NCBI RefSeq assembly: GCF_015350975.1
Contig: NZ_JADKRX010000001.1
Span: 762,733 to 826,732, forward strand
DNA length: 64,000 bases
From: Curtobacterium sp. VKM Ac-1395
GTDB taxonomy: Bacteria; Actinomycetota; Actinomycetes; Actinomycetales; Microbacteriaceae
Direction: 5' to 3'
This document shows, in pieces, positions 44,929-53,895 of the stretch. Under the pieces are notes generated by a model, which saw nothing but the letters and a program-made list of their open reading frames with translations, made no database searches and was not told where the DNA came from. A program made the translations under genes and the position numbers. Each line of letters opens with the position of its first letter. Positions within the stretch are counted from its first letter, which is position 1.

Positions 44929-46304
44929 AAGCCCACGCCCCTGGCGGCCATGAAGCCGACCGGGTCCGTCGTGCCGCCCCCGACGTGGGTCTCGTAGTGC
45001 AGGTGGCACCCGGTCGAGTTGCCGGTCGACCCGACGAGCGCCACCAGGGTGCCCGCGGCGACCTGCTGCCCCGGGGTGACCCGGAAGCCGCCGCTGACGA
45101 TGTGGCCGTACGCCGTCGCGACCCCGTTGCCGTGGTTGATGCGCACGTAGTTGCCGTAGCCGCCGTACCAGCCGACGTACTCGACGGTGCCGGCTGACGC
45201 GGCGACGATCGCGGTGGAGCAGCCGCTGCCGAGGTCGATGCCGTCGTGGAAGCTCCCGTTGCCCGTGATGGGGTGCACGCGGTAGCCGTAGGAGCTCGAG
45301 ATGTACCCGCCGGCGGGTCGGACCCACCCGGTGCCCGAGCCCGTGCCGACCGACGGTGACCCGCCGACCGGAGCGCCGCCGCCTCCGCCGCCACCCCCGC
45401 CGCTGGTGTTCGCGGCGTTCGCGGCGGCTGCTCGCGCAGCGGCCTCCGCGGCACGACGGGCGGCCGCGGCGGCTTCACGCGCGGCTCGCTCGGCCGCGGC
45501 CTTGCGGACGGCCTCGCCCTCGGCGAACTCGGCCTCGGTCCGGACGCGGCCGGAGGTCAGCGTGGCCAGCTGCGCCTGGAGCCGTGCCTTGTTGTCCTGC
45601 TGCTCGTCGTAGGCAGCCTGGGCCCGGTCGGACGCGGCCTGCGCCTCGGCCATGCGGTCCTGTGCCGCCTTCGCCAGGTCGGCCAGCGCGGCAGCTGCCC
45701 GGTCGGCCTGCCCGGTGAGGGCCCTGGCGACGGAGGCGTCCGCGCTCGCGGCCGTCTCCACACGCTCGGCCTGCTCGGAGAGCTTGCTCAGCGCACCGAG
45801 GTCGTAGAGCAGGTCACGGGTGTCCTCACCACCGGTCAGCACGCTGGTGGAGACGTCGGTCCCGCCCGAGCGCGCCATCTGCGCGGCGAACCGGCCGGCC
45901 TGGGCGGCGCTCTGCTCGGCGACCTCGGCGTGTTCCTCGGCATCGGCGCGGAGGGCCCGTTCCTTCTCGGCCGCACGCTGTGCCTTGCGCTGGGCGTCGG
46001 AGTACTCGGTGCCGCGCTCCTGGGCCTCGGTGGCAGCGGCGCTGGCCTTCGACTCGAGCTGCCCGATGAGGCCCTGGATGTCGGAGATCTGGCTGTTCTT
46101 CTGCGACTCCTGCCCGCGGGCGGCGAGGACGTCGTCCCACGACGGGTAGGTCGCCGCCTGTGCCGGGGGAGCGTCGAGCACGACGGTGCCGGTCAGCCCG
46201 AGCAGGGCGACGCCGGTGACCGCCAGGCGCAGGCCCAGCCGCTGGCGGAGCCCCGGGCGTCGACCGGACAGCGGGCGCGAGGAGGGGGAGGCAGAGCGAG
46301 TCAT
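44925..46304 (-). CDS. Secreted M23 peptidase with coiled-coil (EnvC/NlpD-like)
   Basis: 459 aa from ATG at 46304; TAGGCT lies 8 nt upstream. Signal peptide about 1-50 (GLTGTVVLDAPPAQAA). A long Ala/Glu/Arg coiled coil (about 60-300) and Gly-rich hinge lead to an M23 LytM domain (about 335-455) with Zn ligands in HPITGNGSFHDGIDLG (His-x(n)-Asp) and HLHYETHV. These activators/endopeptidases cut peptidoglycan cross-bridges or switch on amidases at division. The gene is convergent with the APH-like kinase gene. Confidence 0.88.
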   Translation of the reverse strand: MTRSASPSSRPLSGRRPGLRQRLGLRLAVTGVALLGLTGTVVLDAPPAQAATYPSWDDVLAARGQESQKNSQISDIQGLIGQLESKASAAATEAQERGTEYSDAQRKAQRAAEKERALRADAEEHAEVAEQSAAQAGRFAAQMARSGGTDVSTSVLTGGEDTRDLLYDLGALSKLSEQAERVETAASADASVARALTGQADRAAAALADLAKAAQDRMAEAQAASDRAQAAYDEQQDNKARLQAQLATLTSGRVRTEAEFAEGEAVRKAAAERAAREAAAAARRAAEAAARAAAANAANTSGGGGGGGGGAPVGGSPSVGTGSGTGWVRPAGGYISSSYGYRVHPITGNGSFHDGIDLGSGCSTAIVAASAGTVEYVGWYGGYGNYVRINHGNGVATAYGHIVSGGFRVTPGQQVAAGTLVALVGSTGNSTGCHLHYETHVGGGTTDPVGFMAARGVGF

Positions 46305-46370
46305 CGGGAGCGAGCCTATACATCCGTACAGATCCGCCGCGACGTCGCCGCACATCTGTGGAGAACTCGC

Positions 46371-48065
46371 TCAGAACCCACGCTCGCGTCGGACCACGTC
46401 CGCGCTGCCCACGACGTCGCTCCGCAACCGGGCTGCACCGCTCGTCCCGGCGTAGTCCCAGACGTCGAACCCGGTGCAGTGCGTGACCGAGGCGGGCCGT
46501 CCGAGGAGGTCCTCCACGGACGTCGGCCACACGTCGCCGGAGCCCACGACCACGAACGTCGGGTCGGCGTCCCGGTAGGCCCCGAGGTCGACGAGCCACG
46601 GGTAGACCTGGAACGTGTCACGGACCTGCAGCAGGTCGACGTTGGTCGACGCGTAGGTCGCGAGCGGCCGCACCGTCCAGAACTGCCCGACCCCGACGAC
46701 GTCCCGGCCGTCCGCCCAGCGGTCGAGGCAGCTCGCCGGCGTGTACGCGGCAGTCCGGACGGCCCGGAGGGTGCTCGGCGCCACCGCGACCCCGGCTGCC
46801 AGCACGACGGCGGTGCCGAGCGCGAGCGCCACCCGCACGCCCCGGACCGGCCGGTGCACCCGGGTGCGCCGGACGGCCGTGCGCGTGAGCTCGCAGACCG
46901 CGACGAGGGCGATGAGCGGCGCGACCACGACGGGCTCGAGGTAGCGAGGGGTGTCCGACCCGGCGACGACGACCCCGACGGAGACGGCCGCGATCGTCAC
47001 CGTGGGCAGGAGCGACGCGACCAGGACGGTCCTGGCGGTGCGGACCCGCCAGGCCCACACCGTCCCGCCGACGGCGAGCAGGACCCCGACGAGCATCAGG
47101 AACAGCCCGACGTCGCCCTCGCCGGACCCCGCGCGGTCGTCCGTCAACGACGCGAAGAAGCCGAGGGTCGACGCCGCACGCGACGGGTGCACGTACGACG
47201 AGGGGTCGAGCGACACGAACGGCCGGAGCGGGATGCGCACGAGGGACCCGACGACGGCGCCGAGCACGACGACGCCGGACAGCCACAGCGCCGGCCGCCA
47301 CGGCACCCGGCGCAGCAGCGCGACCACGAGCAGCGTCACGACGACCGGGCCGCCGGACCACGGCACGTACAGCGGGTTCGACGCGGTCGTGCACGCGGCG
47401 ACCAGGCCGAGCGTGACCAGGACCGCCACGGACGCCCGCCCGACCCGGACGGCACGGAGCACGAGCGCCGCCGTGGCGAGCAGCGCCAGCACGACGCCGT
47501 AGTAGTAGGTCGTCGTGAGCAGCAGGGACGCGAGCTCGAGCGACGTCGCGGTGGCCGAGGACTCCGTCAGCACCTGCAGCGTGAGGAACCCGACCGCCAG
47601 CACCGCGACGGCGATCCGCGCCGACCGGCGGGCGGACGGCATCAGCTCGTTGGCGACCGCCCGGACGAGCGCGTAGACGCCGAGCAGCACCAGGACGCCG
47701 TTGAGCGCCAGTGCCTGTTGCGGCGTCGCGGTGACGAGGGAGCAGAGCAGGTAGACCGGCAGCTCGGGGAAGAAGAACAGCGCGGGCGACATCGCCCACT
47801 CGAAGGGCTCACCGGCCCGGATCGACCGGACGACCAGGGGCAGCAGCACCGAGTCGCCGTCGTACCAGAGCAGCGAGACCCGGGCCGAGGCGAGCACGTG
47901 GCGGAGCGCGACGACCGCCAGGGCGACCGCGACGAGCGCACCGAGCGCCTCACGCCCGAGGGCACCGACGCGGTCCCGCGGTGACCTCCCGCGGTCGAGC
48001 CCGCGGTCGGAGCCGGCTCGGCGGGACCCGCCGGCCGCTGGACGCGACGGGCGTTCGAGGGACAC
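46371..48065 (-). CDS. Multi-pass membrane protein, possible GT-C glycosyltransferase
   Basis: 564 aa from GTG at 48065 (TACGCT 7 nt upstream, leaderless). About eleven TMs, with LLWYDGDSVLLPLVVRSI in the first loop carrying a Glu/Asp-containing motif reminiscent of GT-C glycosyltransferases (Asp-rich loop 1), and a C-terminal soluble region. The family is not confidently identified; EPS or wall-glycan modification is a guess. Divergent from pyrE. Confidence 0.65.
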   Translation of the reverse strand: MSLERPSRPAAGGSRRAGSDRGLDRGRSPRDRVGALGREALGALVAVALAVVALRHVLASARVSLLWYDGDSVLLPLVVRSIRAGEPFEWAMSPALFFFPELPVYLLCSLVTATPQQALALNGVLVLLGVYALVRAVANELMPSARRSARIAVAVLAVGFLTLQVLTESSATATSLELASLLLTTTYYYGVVLALLATAALVLRAVRVGRASVAVLVTLGLVAACTTASNPLYVPWSGGPVVVTLLVVALLRRVPWRPALWLSGVVVLGAVVGSLVRIPLRPFVSLDPSSYVHPSRAASTLGFFASLTDDRAGSGEGDVGLFLMLVGVLLAVGGTVWAWRVRTARTVLVASLLPTVTIAAVSVGVVVAGSDTPRYLEPVVVAPLIALVAVCELTRTAVRRTRVHRPVRGVRVALALGTAVVLAAGVAVAPSTLRAVRTAAYTPASCLDRWADGRDVVGVGQFWTVRPLATYASTNVDLLQVRDTFQVYPWLVDLGAYRDADPTFVVVGSGDVWPTSVEDLLGRPASVTHCTGFDVWDYAGTSGAARLRSDVVGSADVVRRERGF

Positions 48066-48141
48066 ACCAGGCAGCGTACCGACGCGTCCCCGACAGCTCC
48101 GATGAGCGCCGGACGGGCCGGACCGACTACCCTTGTGCGCT

Positions 48142-48693
48142 GTGACGGACGCGCGCGAGCAGTTGATCGACCACATCACGGCTGAGGCCGTGTTCCACGG
48201 TGACTTCACGCTGACCAGCGGCAAGAAGGCGACGTACTACATCGACCTCCGCAAAGTCAGCCTGGACCACCGCGTCGCCCCGCTGATCGGCCAGGTCATG
48301 ACCGACCTGATCGCCGGTGTGCCCGACGTCTCCGCCGTCGGCGGCCTGACGATGGGCGCCGACCCGATCGCCGCCGCCGTGCTCCACCAGTCGGCAGCGC
48401 GTGGCGGCACGTACGACGCCTTCGTCGTCCGCAAGGAGCCGAAGGACCACGGCCGCGGCAAGCAGGTCGAGGGCCCGGACCTCCGCGGCAAGCGTGTCAT
48501 CGTCCTCGAGGACACCTCCACCACCGGTGGCTCCCCGCTCAAGGCCGCCGAGGCCCTGGAGCGCGAGGGCGCGATCGTCGTGGGCGTCGCGGTCGTCGTC
48601 GACCGGGACACCGGCGCCAAGGAGACGATCGAGGCAGCCGGCTACCCGTACTTCGCGGCGATCGGACTGGCCGACCTGGGGCTGACCGCGTGA
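48142..48693 (+). CDS. pyrE: Orotate phosphoribosyltransferase
   Basis: 183 aa from GTG at 48142. TLTSGKKATYYIDLRKV near the N-terminus, GGLTMGADPIA and the PRPP loop VIVLEDTSTTGGS identify PyrE (orotate to OMP in UMP synthesis). TACCCT 8 nt upstream marks a leaderless start. The next gene overlaps by 4 bp. Confidence 0.9.
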   Translation: MTDAREQLIDHITAEAVFHGDFTLTSGKKATYYIDLRKVSLDHRVAPLIGQVMTDLIAGVPDVSAVGGLTMGADPIAAAVLHQSAARGGTYDAFVVRKEPKDHGRGKQVEGPDLRGKRVIVLEDTSTTGGSPLKAAEALEREGAIVVGVAVVVDRDTGAKETIEAAGYPYFAAIGLADLGLTA

Positions 48694-50330
48694 CCCCGGA
48701 GCGTCCGGACGACGCGCGCGAGCCCGACGACGCCGCCCGCCCCGAGCACGGGGCAGACGGCCAGGAGGCCCCGCCCGCTCCCGCCACGGACGCTCGCTTC
48801 CCGGGACTCCGCAGTGCCGCCGACATCTTCGGTGCTCCGCGCACCGCCGACGAGTGGCCGTCGCGCCGGGAACGTCGTGAGGCGGAGCGCGCCGCCGCCG
48901 AGACCGGCGAGCCGCTCCCGGAGCGCTTCGCGCCCGCCTCTGCACCGGCAGCCGAGCCCGCCGCTCCGACGGGCGACGAGCCCACCGCTCCGACGGACGC
49001 CGAGCCCGCCTCCGCGCCCGCTCGCGCGCCGCTCGACGAGGACGCCACCCAGGCCATCTCGATGCCCGAGCAGCTCGCGGCCCCCTCGCACCCGGCCTCC
49101 GACCCCGACCGGTCCCTGCTGAGCGGCCGGATCCCGCCGGCCTCCGCGGTCCCGCCGAGCACCACGGCGCCGCACCCCAGCTCGATCCACCTGCCGTTCG
49201 CGCAGACGAACCGCGACCAGCGCGCCGCGGAGACCCAGGCGATCGAGGACGAGCGTCGACGCACCGACCCCTTGGGGCTCGGCCGCGACGACGTCGACTT
49301 CCTCGGTCGCGCGACGGGCTCCCGGGCCACCCCGACCGGCCCCCTCGCACAGCAGCCGGTCGGCGTGGAGGACACGCTGCCGCCGACCGACGAGCCGCCG
49401 ACCTTCACCGAGCTCCTGCGCATGCCCGGGGTCGACGGTGCGGACCGACCCGACGCCGGACGTCCCTTCGACTGGGCGGTCAACGACGCCGACGCCGGTG
49501 AGGTCCCGACGACGCTGACCTCGAACTCGTTCGACACCACCACCCTCGGCGGCGGGTGGTCGCTGGCGGACGAGGCCGACGACGACGACGTCATCGACGA
49601 CGAGCCCGTCGGACCCGCGACCACGGCGCTGCCCGTCCCGGAGACGGTCGACCACGACGACCTCGGCAGCTGGTCCCTCAGCGACGACGCCGCCCGCACC
49701 GGCGAGGTCTTCCCTGGCGACACGATGGACACCGAGCGCCCGGCCCCGCCCGTCGACCGCCCGGCACCACCCGCCGACCGACCGGCCCCGCCCGTTGAAA
49801 CCCAGACCCCGCCCGTCGAGCGCCCGGCCCCGCCCGTCGACCGGCCGACCCCGACCGAGCGCCCGGTCACGCCGCCGCCCGCCCGGCTCGACCTCGACGA
49901 GCTCGACCAGTCCGAGTGGGACGGTCGCGAGACGAGCGACACGAGCGCGATCAAGGACCTCTTCGGCACCCAGGCGGTCAGCCAGCTCGGCTCCACCGGG
50001 TACGACCCGCACGACACCGGCACGCAGATGATGCCGGCGGTCCACACGCCGTCCCCGGCACCCGCCCGGTCGCCGTCCCAGGCCGGCTCGACGGCAGACG
50101 GCGGCAACTTCATCAACGAGGGCTTCGCCCGCCTGCGCGACGAGGGCAAGCGCGGCAAGCAGCTCCTCATCGGCGGGGCGGTCGTGATCATCCTCCTGAT
50201 GCTGCTGGCGGTCGTCCTCATCTCGTTCTGGATCCGGTCCAACACGCTCGACGAGCAGCTCACGCCGACGAAGTCGCCGGCAGCCGCAGCCATGGTGGCC
50301 ACGGCCGGTCCGCCCGCCTCGACGGCGTAG
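48690..50330 (+). CDS. Long intrinsically disordered single-TM protein (unknown)
   Basis: 546 aa, overlapping pyrE by GTGA. Nearly all of residues 1-455 is charged/Pro/Ala/Thr-rich and predicted disordered, including a run of APPVDRPAPPADRPAPPV-type repeats at about 350-395. A basic patch (RLRDEGKRGKQ) precedes one TM (about 491-515) and a short external tail. No domain recognised. The topology (disordered cytoplasmic tail, C-terminal anchor) resembles division- or wall-associated scaffolds, but this is speculation. Confidence 0.7.
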   Translation: MTPERPDDAREPDDAARPEHGADGQEAPPAPATDARFPGLRSAADIFGAPRTADEWPSRRERREAERAAAETGEPLPERFAPASAPAAEPAAPTGDEPTAPTDAEPASAPARAPLDEDATQAISMPEQLAAPSHPASDPDRSLLSGRIPPASAVPPSTTAPHPSSIHLPFAQTNRDQRAAETQAIEDERRRTDPLGLGRDDVDFLGRATGSRATPTGPLAQQPVGVEDTLPPTDEPPTFTELLRMPGVDGADRPDAGRPFDWAVNDADAGEVPTTLTSNSFDTTTLGGGWSLADEADDDDVIDDEPVGPATTALPVPETVDHDDLGSWSLSDDAARTGEVFPGDTMDTERPAPPVDRPAPPADRPAPPVETQTPPVERPAPPVDRPTPTERPVTPPPARLDLDELDQSEWDGRETSDTSAIKDLFGTQAVSQLGSTGYDPHDTGTQMMPAVHTPSPAPARSPSQAGSTADGGNFINEGFARLRDEGKRGKQLLIGGAVVIILLMLLAVVLISFWIRSNTLDEQLTPTKSPAAAAMVATAGPPASTA

Positions 50331-50343
50331 CCAGCACACGACA

Positions 50344-50384
50344 GACGGGAGGCTCCCCACCGGACCGGTGGGGAGCCTCCCGTC
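50344..50384. terminator. Terminator hairpin
   Basis: 20-bp perfect stem (50344-50363 with 50365-50384), 13 bp after the preceding stop and 15 bp before the convergent stop; the GACGGGAGGCTC arm is shared with the 30391 terminator. Confidence 0.88.
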
Positions 50385-50399
50385 CGTCGTGGACCGCGG

Positions 50400-51353
50400 T
50401 CAGACCGTGGTCCGCACCTTCGCGGAGGCGTCGGAGAGCGTCTGCAGCTCTTCGACGTCGAGCTCGAGGTCGGCCGAGGCGAGGAGCGCCGGCAGCTGCT
50501 CGGTGTTCCGCGCCGACGCGATCGGCGCGACCACGTCGGGCTGGGCCTGCAGCCAGGCGAGTGCGACGGTGGCGATCTCGACGTCGTGCGCGGTCGCGAT
50601 GCCCTCGAGGGCGTCGACGACGGCCAGGCCGGCGTCCGTGAAGTACCCGGAGACCTGGCCCTCGCGGTCCTTGCCGGCGAAGTCGTCCTTCGTGCGGTAC
50701 TTGCCCGTGAGGAAGCCGGCGGCGAGCGAGAAGTACGGCACGACGCCGAGCCCGGCGTCGTGTGCGAGCGGTGCGATCTCGGACTCGTACGGCTGGCGGG
50801 TCACCAGGTTGTAGTGCGGCTGGATCGCGACCGGGCGGGCCAGGCCGTTCGCCTCGGCGATCCGGATCCACTCGGCGGCACGTTCGCGCGAGTAGTTCGA
50901 GATCGCGGTGAAGCGGACCAGGCCCTCCTGCACGAGCTGGTCGAACGCCCGCACGGTCTCCTCGAGCGGGGTGTCCTGGTCGTCGAAGTGCGCGTAGTAC
51001 AGGTCGATCCGGTCGGTGCCGAGGCGCTGCAGGCTCGCACGCGCGGCCTTCGCGACGTTGTCCGCCGACAGCCCGGGGAACTCGGGGTGCTGGGAGACCT
51101 TCGTGGCGATCGTCACGTCGTCGCGCTTGCCCGACGCGGCGAACCACGAGCCGATGACGGTCTCGGACTCACCGCCGGAGTTGCCGTCGCCCCAGGCGGA
51201 GTACACGTCGGCGGTGTCGATGAAGTCGCCACCCGCTGCCGTGTAGGCGTCGAGGACCTGGTGCGAGGTGGACTCGTCCGCGGTCCACCCGAAGACGTTG
51301 CCACCGAGGGCGAGGGGGAACACGTGGAGGTCGCTGCTGCCGATGCGGGGCAT
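50400..51353 (-). CDS. Aldo/keto reductase (AKR/YajO-like)
   Basis: 317 aa from ATG at 51353, preceded by AAAGGA. GGNVFGWTADE, FIDTADVYSAWGDGNSGGESE (catalytic Asp-Tyr region), TKVSQ lysine, YYAHFDD, ISNYSRE and IASARNTEQL are characteristic of the larger AKR subgroup (YajO, YghZ-like). NADPH-dependent reductase; substrate unknown. Confidence 0.87.
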   Translation of the reverse strand: MPRIGSSDLHVFPLALGGNVFGWTADESTSHQVLDAYTAAGGDFIDTADVYSAWGDGNSGGESETVIGSWFAASGKRDDVTIATKVSQHPEFPGLSADNVAKAARASLQRLGTDRIDLYYAHFDDQDTPLEETVRAFDQLVQEGLVRFTAISNYSRERAAEWIRIAEANGLARPVAIQPHYNLVTRQPYESEIAPLAHDAGLGVVPYFSLAAGFLTGKYRTKDDFAGKDREGQVSGYFTDAGLAVVDALEGIATAHDVEIATVALAWLQAQPDVVAPIASARNTEQLPALLASADLELDVEELQTLSDASAKVRTTV

Positions 51354-51404
51354 GCGGATTCCTTTCGGATCGGAACGGTCGTCGTCCACGCTAGGCCGGT
51401 GCGC

Positions 51405-51433
51405 TTGACAACGTCGCAGCGTCAGGGTGTCGT
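51405..51433 (+). promoter_or_regulatory. Promoter with MerR-like spaced symmetry
   Basis: TTGACA (51405-51410) and a 17-bp spacer precede a poor TGTCGT -10. CTTGAC (51404-51409) and GTCAGG (51421-51426) form an imperfect inverted repeat within the spacer, as MerR-type activators use. No merR gene is adjacent. Confidence 0.35.
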
Positions 51434-51443
51434 GGACCTGGAC

Positions 51444-52088
51444 ATGACCACGCTCTCCTCGTACCTCGCCGACCCCCGTCCCGCCGTCCGACTCCGGGCG
51501 GTGATGGCCGCCGGCACCGAACCGTTGACGGACGACCTCGAGCTCCTGGTCGAGCAGTGCGCGCTCGAGCCCGACCTGCAGGTGCGGGAGATGCTCACGT
51601 GGGCGCTGCTCCGGCTGCCCGCCGAGGTCGTCGTGCCGCGGGTGCTCCGGGAACTCGATCGTCCGGAACCGCAGGCGCGGAGCCAGGCGCTGCACACGCT
51701 GTCGAAGATCCGCGACGGGTCGGTGTACCCGCAGGTCGCAGCCCGGCTGGAGGACCTGGACCCGGGCGTCGTCCGCACCGCCTGGCGTGCCGCCGTCGTC
51801 CTCGTGCCGGACACCTCCCGCGCCGAGCTCGCCCGGGCGCTCGCCGTCCAGCTCGGGCAGGGCGACCGGGAGACGCGGCTCGCCCTCAGCCGGGCGCTCG
51901 CCGGCCTCGGGGCCGAGGTCGTCACGCCCGTCCTCGACGCGGCGGCCGAGCACCGGAACCCCGACGTCCGTGAGCACGCCGCCGACACCGAGCGGCTGCT
52001 GCACGACCCGGACGCCGGGTCCGCGCTGGCGCTCGAACGGGCTCGTCGCGAGGTCGCACTCGGGCGCACCCGGTCCGCGAAGGGCTGA
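51444..52088 (+). CDS. HEAT-repeat protein
   Basis: 214 aa from ATG at 51444 (GTG 51432 possible). The sequence is a series of about 30-residue helical hairpins (DPRPAVRLRAVMAAG, EPDLQVREMLTWALLRLP, RPEPQARSQALHTLSKIRDG, DPGVVRTAWRAAVVLVP) typical of HEAT/PBS lyase-like repeats. A protein-protein interaction scaffold. Similar proteins in actinobacteria are sometimes fused to or encoded next to MerR regulators, absent here. Confidence 0.82.
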   Translation: MTTLSSYLADPRPAVRLRAVMAAGTEPLTDDLELLVEQCALEPDLQVREMLTWALLRLPAEVVVPRVLRELDRPEPQARSQALHTLSKIRDGSVYPQVAARLEDLDPGVVRTAWRAAVVLVPDTSRAELARALAVQLGQGDRETRLALSRALAGLGAEVVTPVLDAAAEHRNPDVREHAADTERLLHDPDAGSALALERARREVALGRTRSAKG

Positions 52089-52151
52089 CTGGAGCCGGAC
52101 GTGTCGGCGGCGGCCGCCTGCCGCCTGCCGCCGGGCTGTCGGTCTCCGGCG

Positions 52152-52841
52152 TCAGTCGTCGTCCGGCGCGAGCCAGATCGCCGCGGCGGCCGCTGCGGGC
52201 AGGTCGACGAGCGACTCCGACCCGTCGGCGTCCCGACGTGCCACGGCGACCACGCCGGCGTAGTCGCGGACCTGCTCCACCCGGAGGTGCGTGCCGAGCC
52301 CCACGCCGAGCTCGTCGAAGTACCGCAGCAGGGACGGGTCGTCGTCGGAGACCCGGTCGACGGTGCCGCACGTCCCGGGCACCACGGTCGTGAGCAGGGC
52401 GCCCGGCGAGGACGGCAGCGAGCCGTCGGCGCGGGGGATCGGGTCGCCGTGCGGGTCGTGCGTCGGGTGCCCGAGGTCGGCGTCGACCCGGTCGAGGAAC
52501 GTCTCAGACACCGCGTGCTCGAGCGCCTCGGCCTCGGTGTGGACCTCGTCCCACGAGTACCCGAGCCGGTCGACCAGGAACGACTCGATCAGCCGGTGCC
52601 GTCGGACCATGGCCACGGCGACCTGGTGCCCGAGCGGGGTGAGCACCACGCCGTAGTAGGGGGTGTGCTCGATGAGGCCGTCACGGTCGAGCTTCCGGAG
52701 GTTGCCGGACACCGTCGACGCAGACACCCCGAGCGCAGCGGCGATGTCCCGCGTCGCGATGCCGGGGTCACCGCGCTCGGCGGCTTTCCAGATCAGCTTG
52801 ACGTAGTCCTCCGCCATGGTGGAGAGCGGAGGGAGGCGCAT
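52152..52841 (-). CDS. DtxR/MntR-family metalloregulator
   Basis: 229 aa from ATG at 52841, TACCAT 6 nt upstream (leaderless). N-terminal winged helix (MAEDYVKLIWKAAERGD, IATRDIAAALGVSASTVSGNLRKL), metal-binding/dimerisation domain with EALEHAVSE and DPHGDPIP, and a C-terminal SH3-like FeoA domain. The His/Glu set suits a Mn(II) (MntR-like) or Fe(II) sensor; which metal cannot be fixed. Divergent from a CPBP protease by 21 bp. Confidence 0.87.
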   Translation of the reverse strand: MRLPPLSTMAEDYVKLIWKAAERGDPGIATRDIAAALGVSASTVSGNLRKLDRDGLIEHTPYYGVVLTPLGHQVAVAMVRRHRLIESFLVDRLGYSWDEVHTEAEALEHAVSETFLDRVDADLGHPTHDPHGDPIPRADGSLPSSPGALLTTVVPGTCGTVDRVSDDDPSLLRYFDELGVGLGTHLRVEQVRDYAGVVAVARRDADGSESLVDLPAAAAAAIWLAPDDD

Positions 52842-52862
52842 ACCGCAATGGTACAAACAGGC
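52842..52862. promoter_or_regulatory. 21-bp divergent promoter region
   Basis: The whole spacer between the DtxR ATG (52841) and CPBP ATG (52863) is 21 bp. Rightward TACAAA (52852-52857) and leftward TACCAT overlap, with a TACC-GCAAT-GGTA inverted repeat (52841-52853) across the DtxR start. Both mRNAs appear leaderless and cannot be initiated at once. Confidence 0.5.
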
Positions 52863-53792
52863 ATGCCCGTCGATCCCACGACCACCCGGCGTCGCCGTCG
52901 CCGGTGGCCCGTCCCGCCGTCGCTCCTCATCGGCCTGGCCCCGCTCGTGCTCTTCGCGGCAGTCAGCGCCTGGCGTGCCCGGCCGAGTGACGACTACCCG
53001 TCGCTCGGCCTCACGGTCGACAGCGTCGTCTCCGCCCTCGTCGTCCCCGAGGGCATCGCGGCGCTCGTGCTCGCCGTCATCGTCACCGGGCTCGGGTGGT
53101 GGCGCATCGCGACGGTCGACGCGACACGGGGCCGTCCGCGCTGGGCCTGGATCGCCCCGGTGCTCATCGTCGTCGTCTGCCTGGTCCGGCTGCCGCTCGT
53201 CGGGTGGGGTGCGCTGCCGTGGCACTACTTCGCGCTGCTCGCCCTCGGGGTGCTGTTCGTCGGGGTCTTCGAGGAGCTGATGACCCGCGGGGTGCTGCTC
53301 GTGGGGCTCCGCCGACGCCTGCCCGAGTTCGGCGTCTGGATCGTCTCCTGTGTGCTCTTCGGGCTGCTCCACCTGCTGAACGCGCTCGCCGGCGCGGGCA
53401 TCGGCACGACGGTCGTGCAGGTCGTCTTCGCGGCGTCGTTCGGGTCGACCCTCTACGTCGCCCGACGTCTGAGCCGCGGTCTGCTGCTGCCCGTGCTGCT
53501 CCACGCGTTCTGGGACTTCGGCTCGATCGCCGTCTCCGCGACGGTGCGGCGGGGGTCGGGCGACCCCGTCGCGGCCGGGGGCATCGGGCTGTTCGCGTTC
53601 GCGGTCCTGGCGTTCGGCATCGTCGCCGGCGGGATGGTGGCCTGGCGGGACGACCGCCCGCGCCGGCTCCGTCGTCGCTGGCGCGAGGTGCCGCGGAACC
53701 CCGACGCCGAGCCGCTCCGCGCGCCCGAGGTCGTTCCGACGTGGAACGACCTGCGAACCCCTACAGACACCCCGGCCGGTTCACCCGGCTGA
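52863..53792 (+). CDS. CPBP-family intramembrane metalloprotease
   Basis: 309 aa from ATG at 52863 (52848 possible but would leave only a 6-bp spacer). About seven TMs. Motif 1 FEELMTRGVLL (E-E-x3-R), motif 2 GLLHLLN and motif 3 LLHAFWDF are the CPBP/Rce1 active site. Possible substrates include membrane anchors or bacteriocin-like leaders. The C-terminal tail is Arg/Pro-rich and cytoplasmic. Confidence 0.85.
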   Translation: MPVDPTTTRRRRRRWPVPPSLLIGLAPLVLFAAVSAWRARPSDDYPSLGLTVDSVVSALVVPEGIAALVLAVIVTGLGWWRIATVDATRGRPRWAWIAPVLIVVVCLVRLPLVGWGALPWHYFALLALGVLFVGVFEELMTRGVLLVGLRRRLPEFGVWIVSCVLFGLLHLLNALAGAGIGTTVVQVVFAASFGSTLYVARRLSRGLLLPVLLHAFWDFGSIAVSATVRRGSGDPVAAGGIGLFAFAVLAFGIVAGGMVAWRDDRPRRLRRRWREVPRNPDAEPLRAPEVVPTWNDLRTPTDTPAGSPG

Positions 53793-53895
53793 CGGCGACT
53801 GTTCTCCTGCTGGACACCGGCTCTCCGCACCATGACGGGGATCCCAGTCGGTCCACAGAGAGGAGCGTCGCCTGCGTCCCAGGCGGCCACCACGA

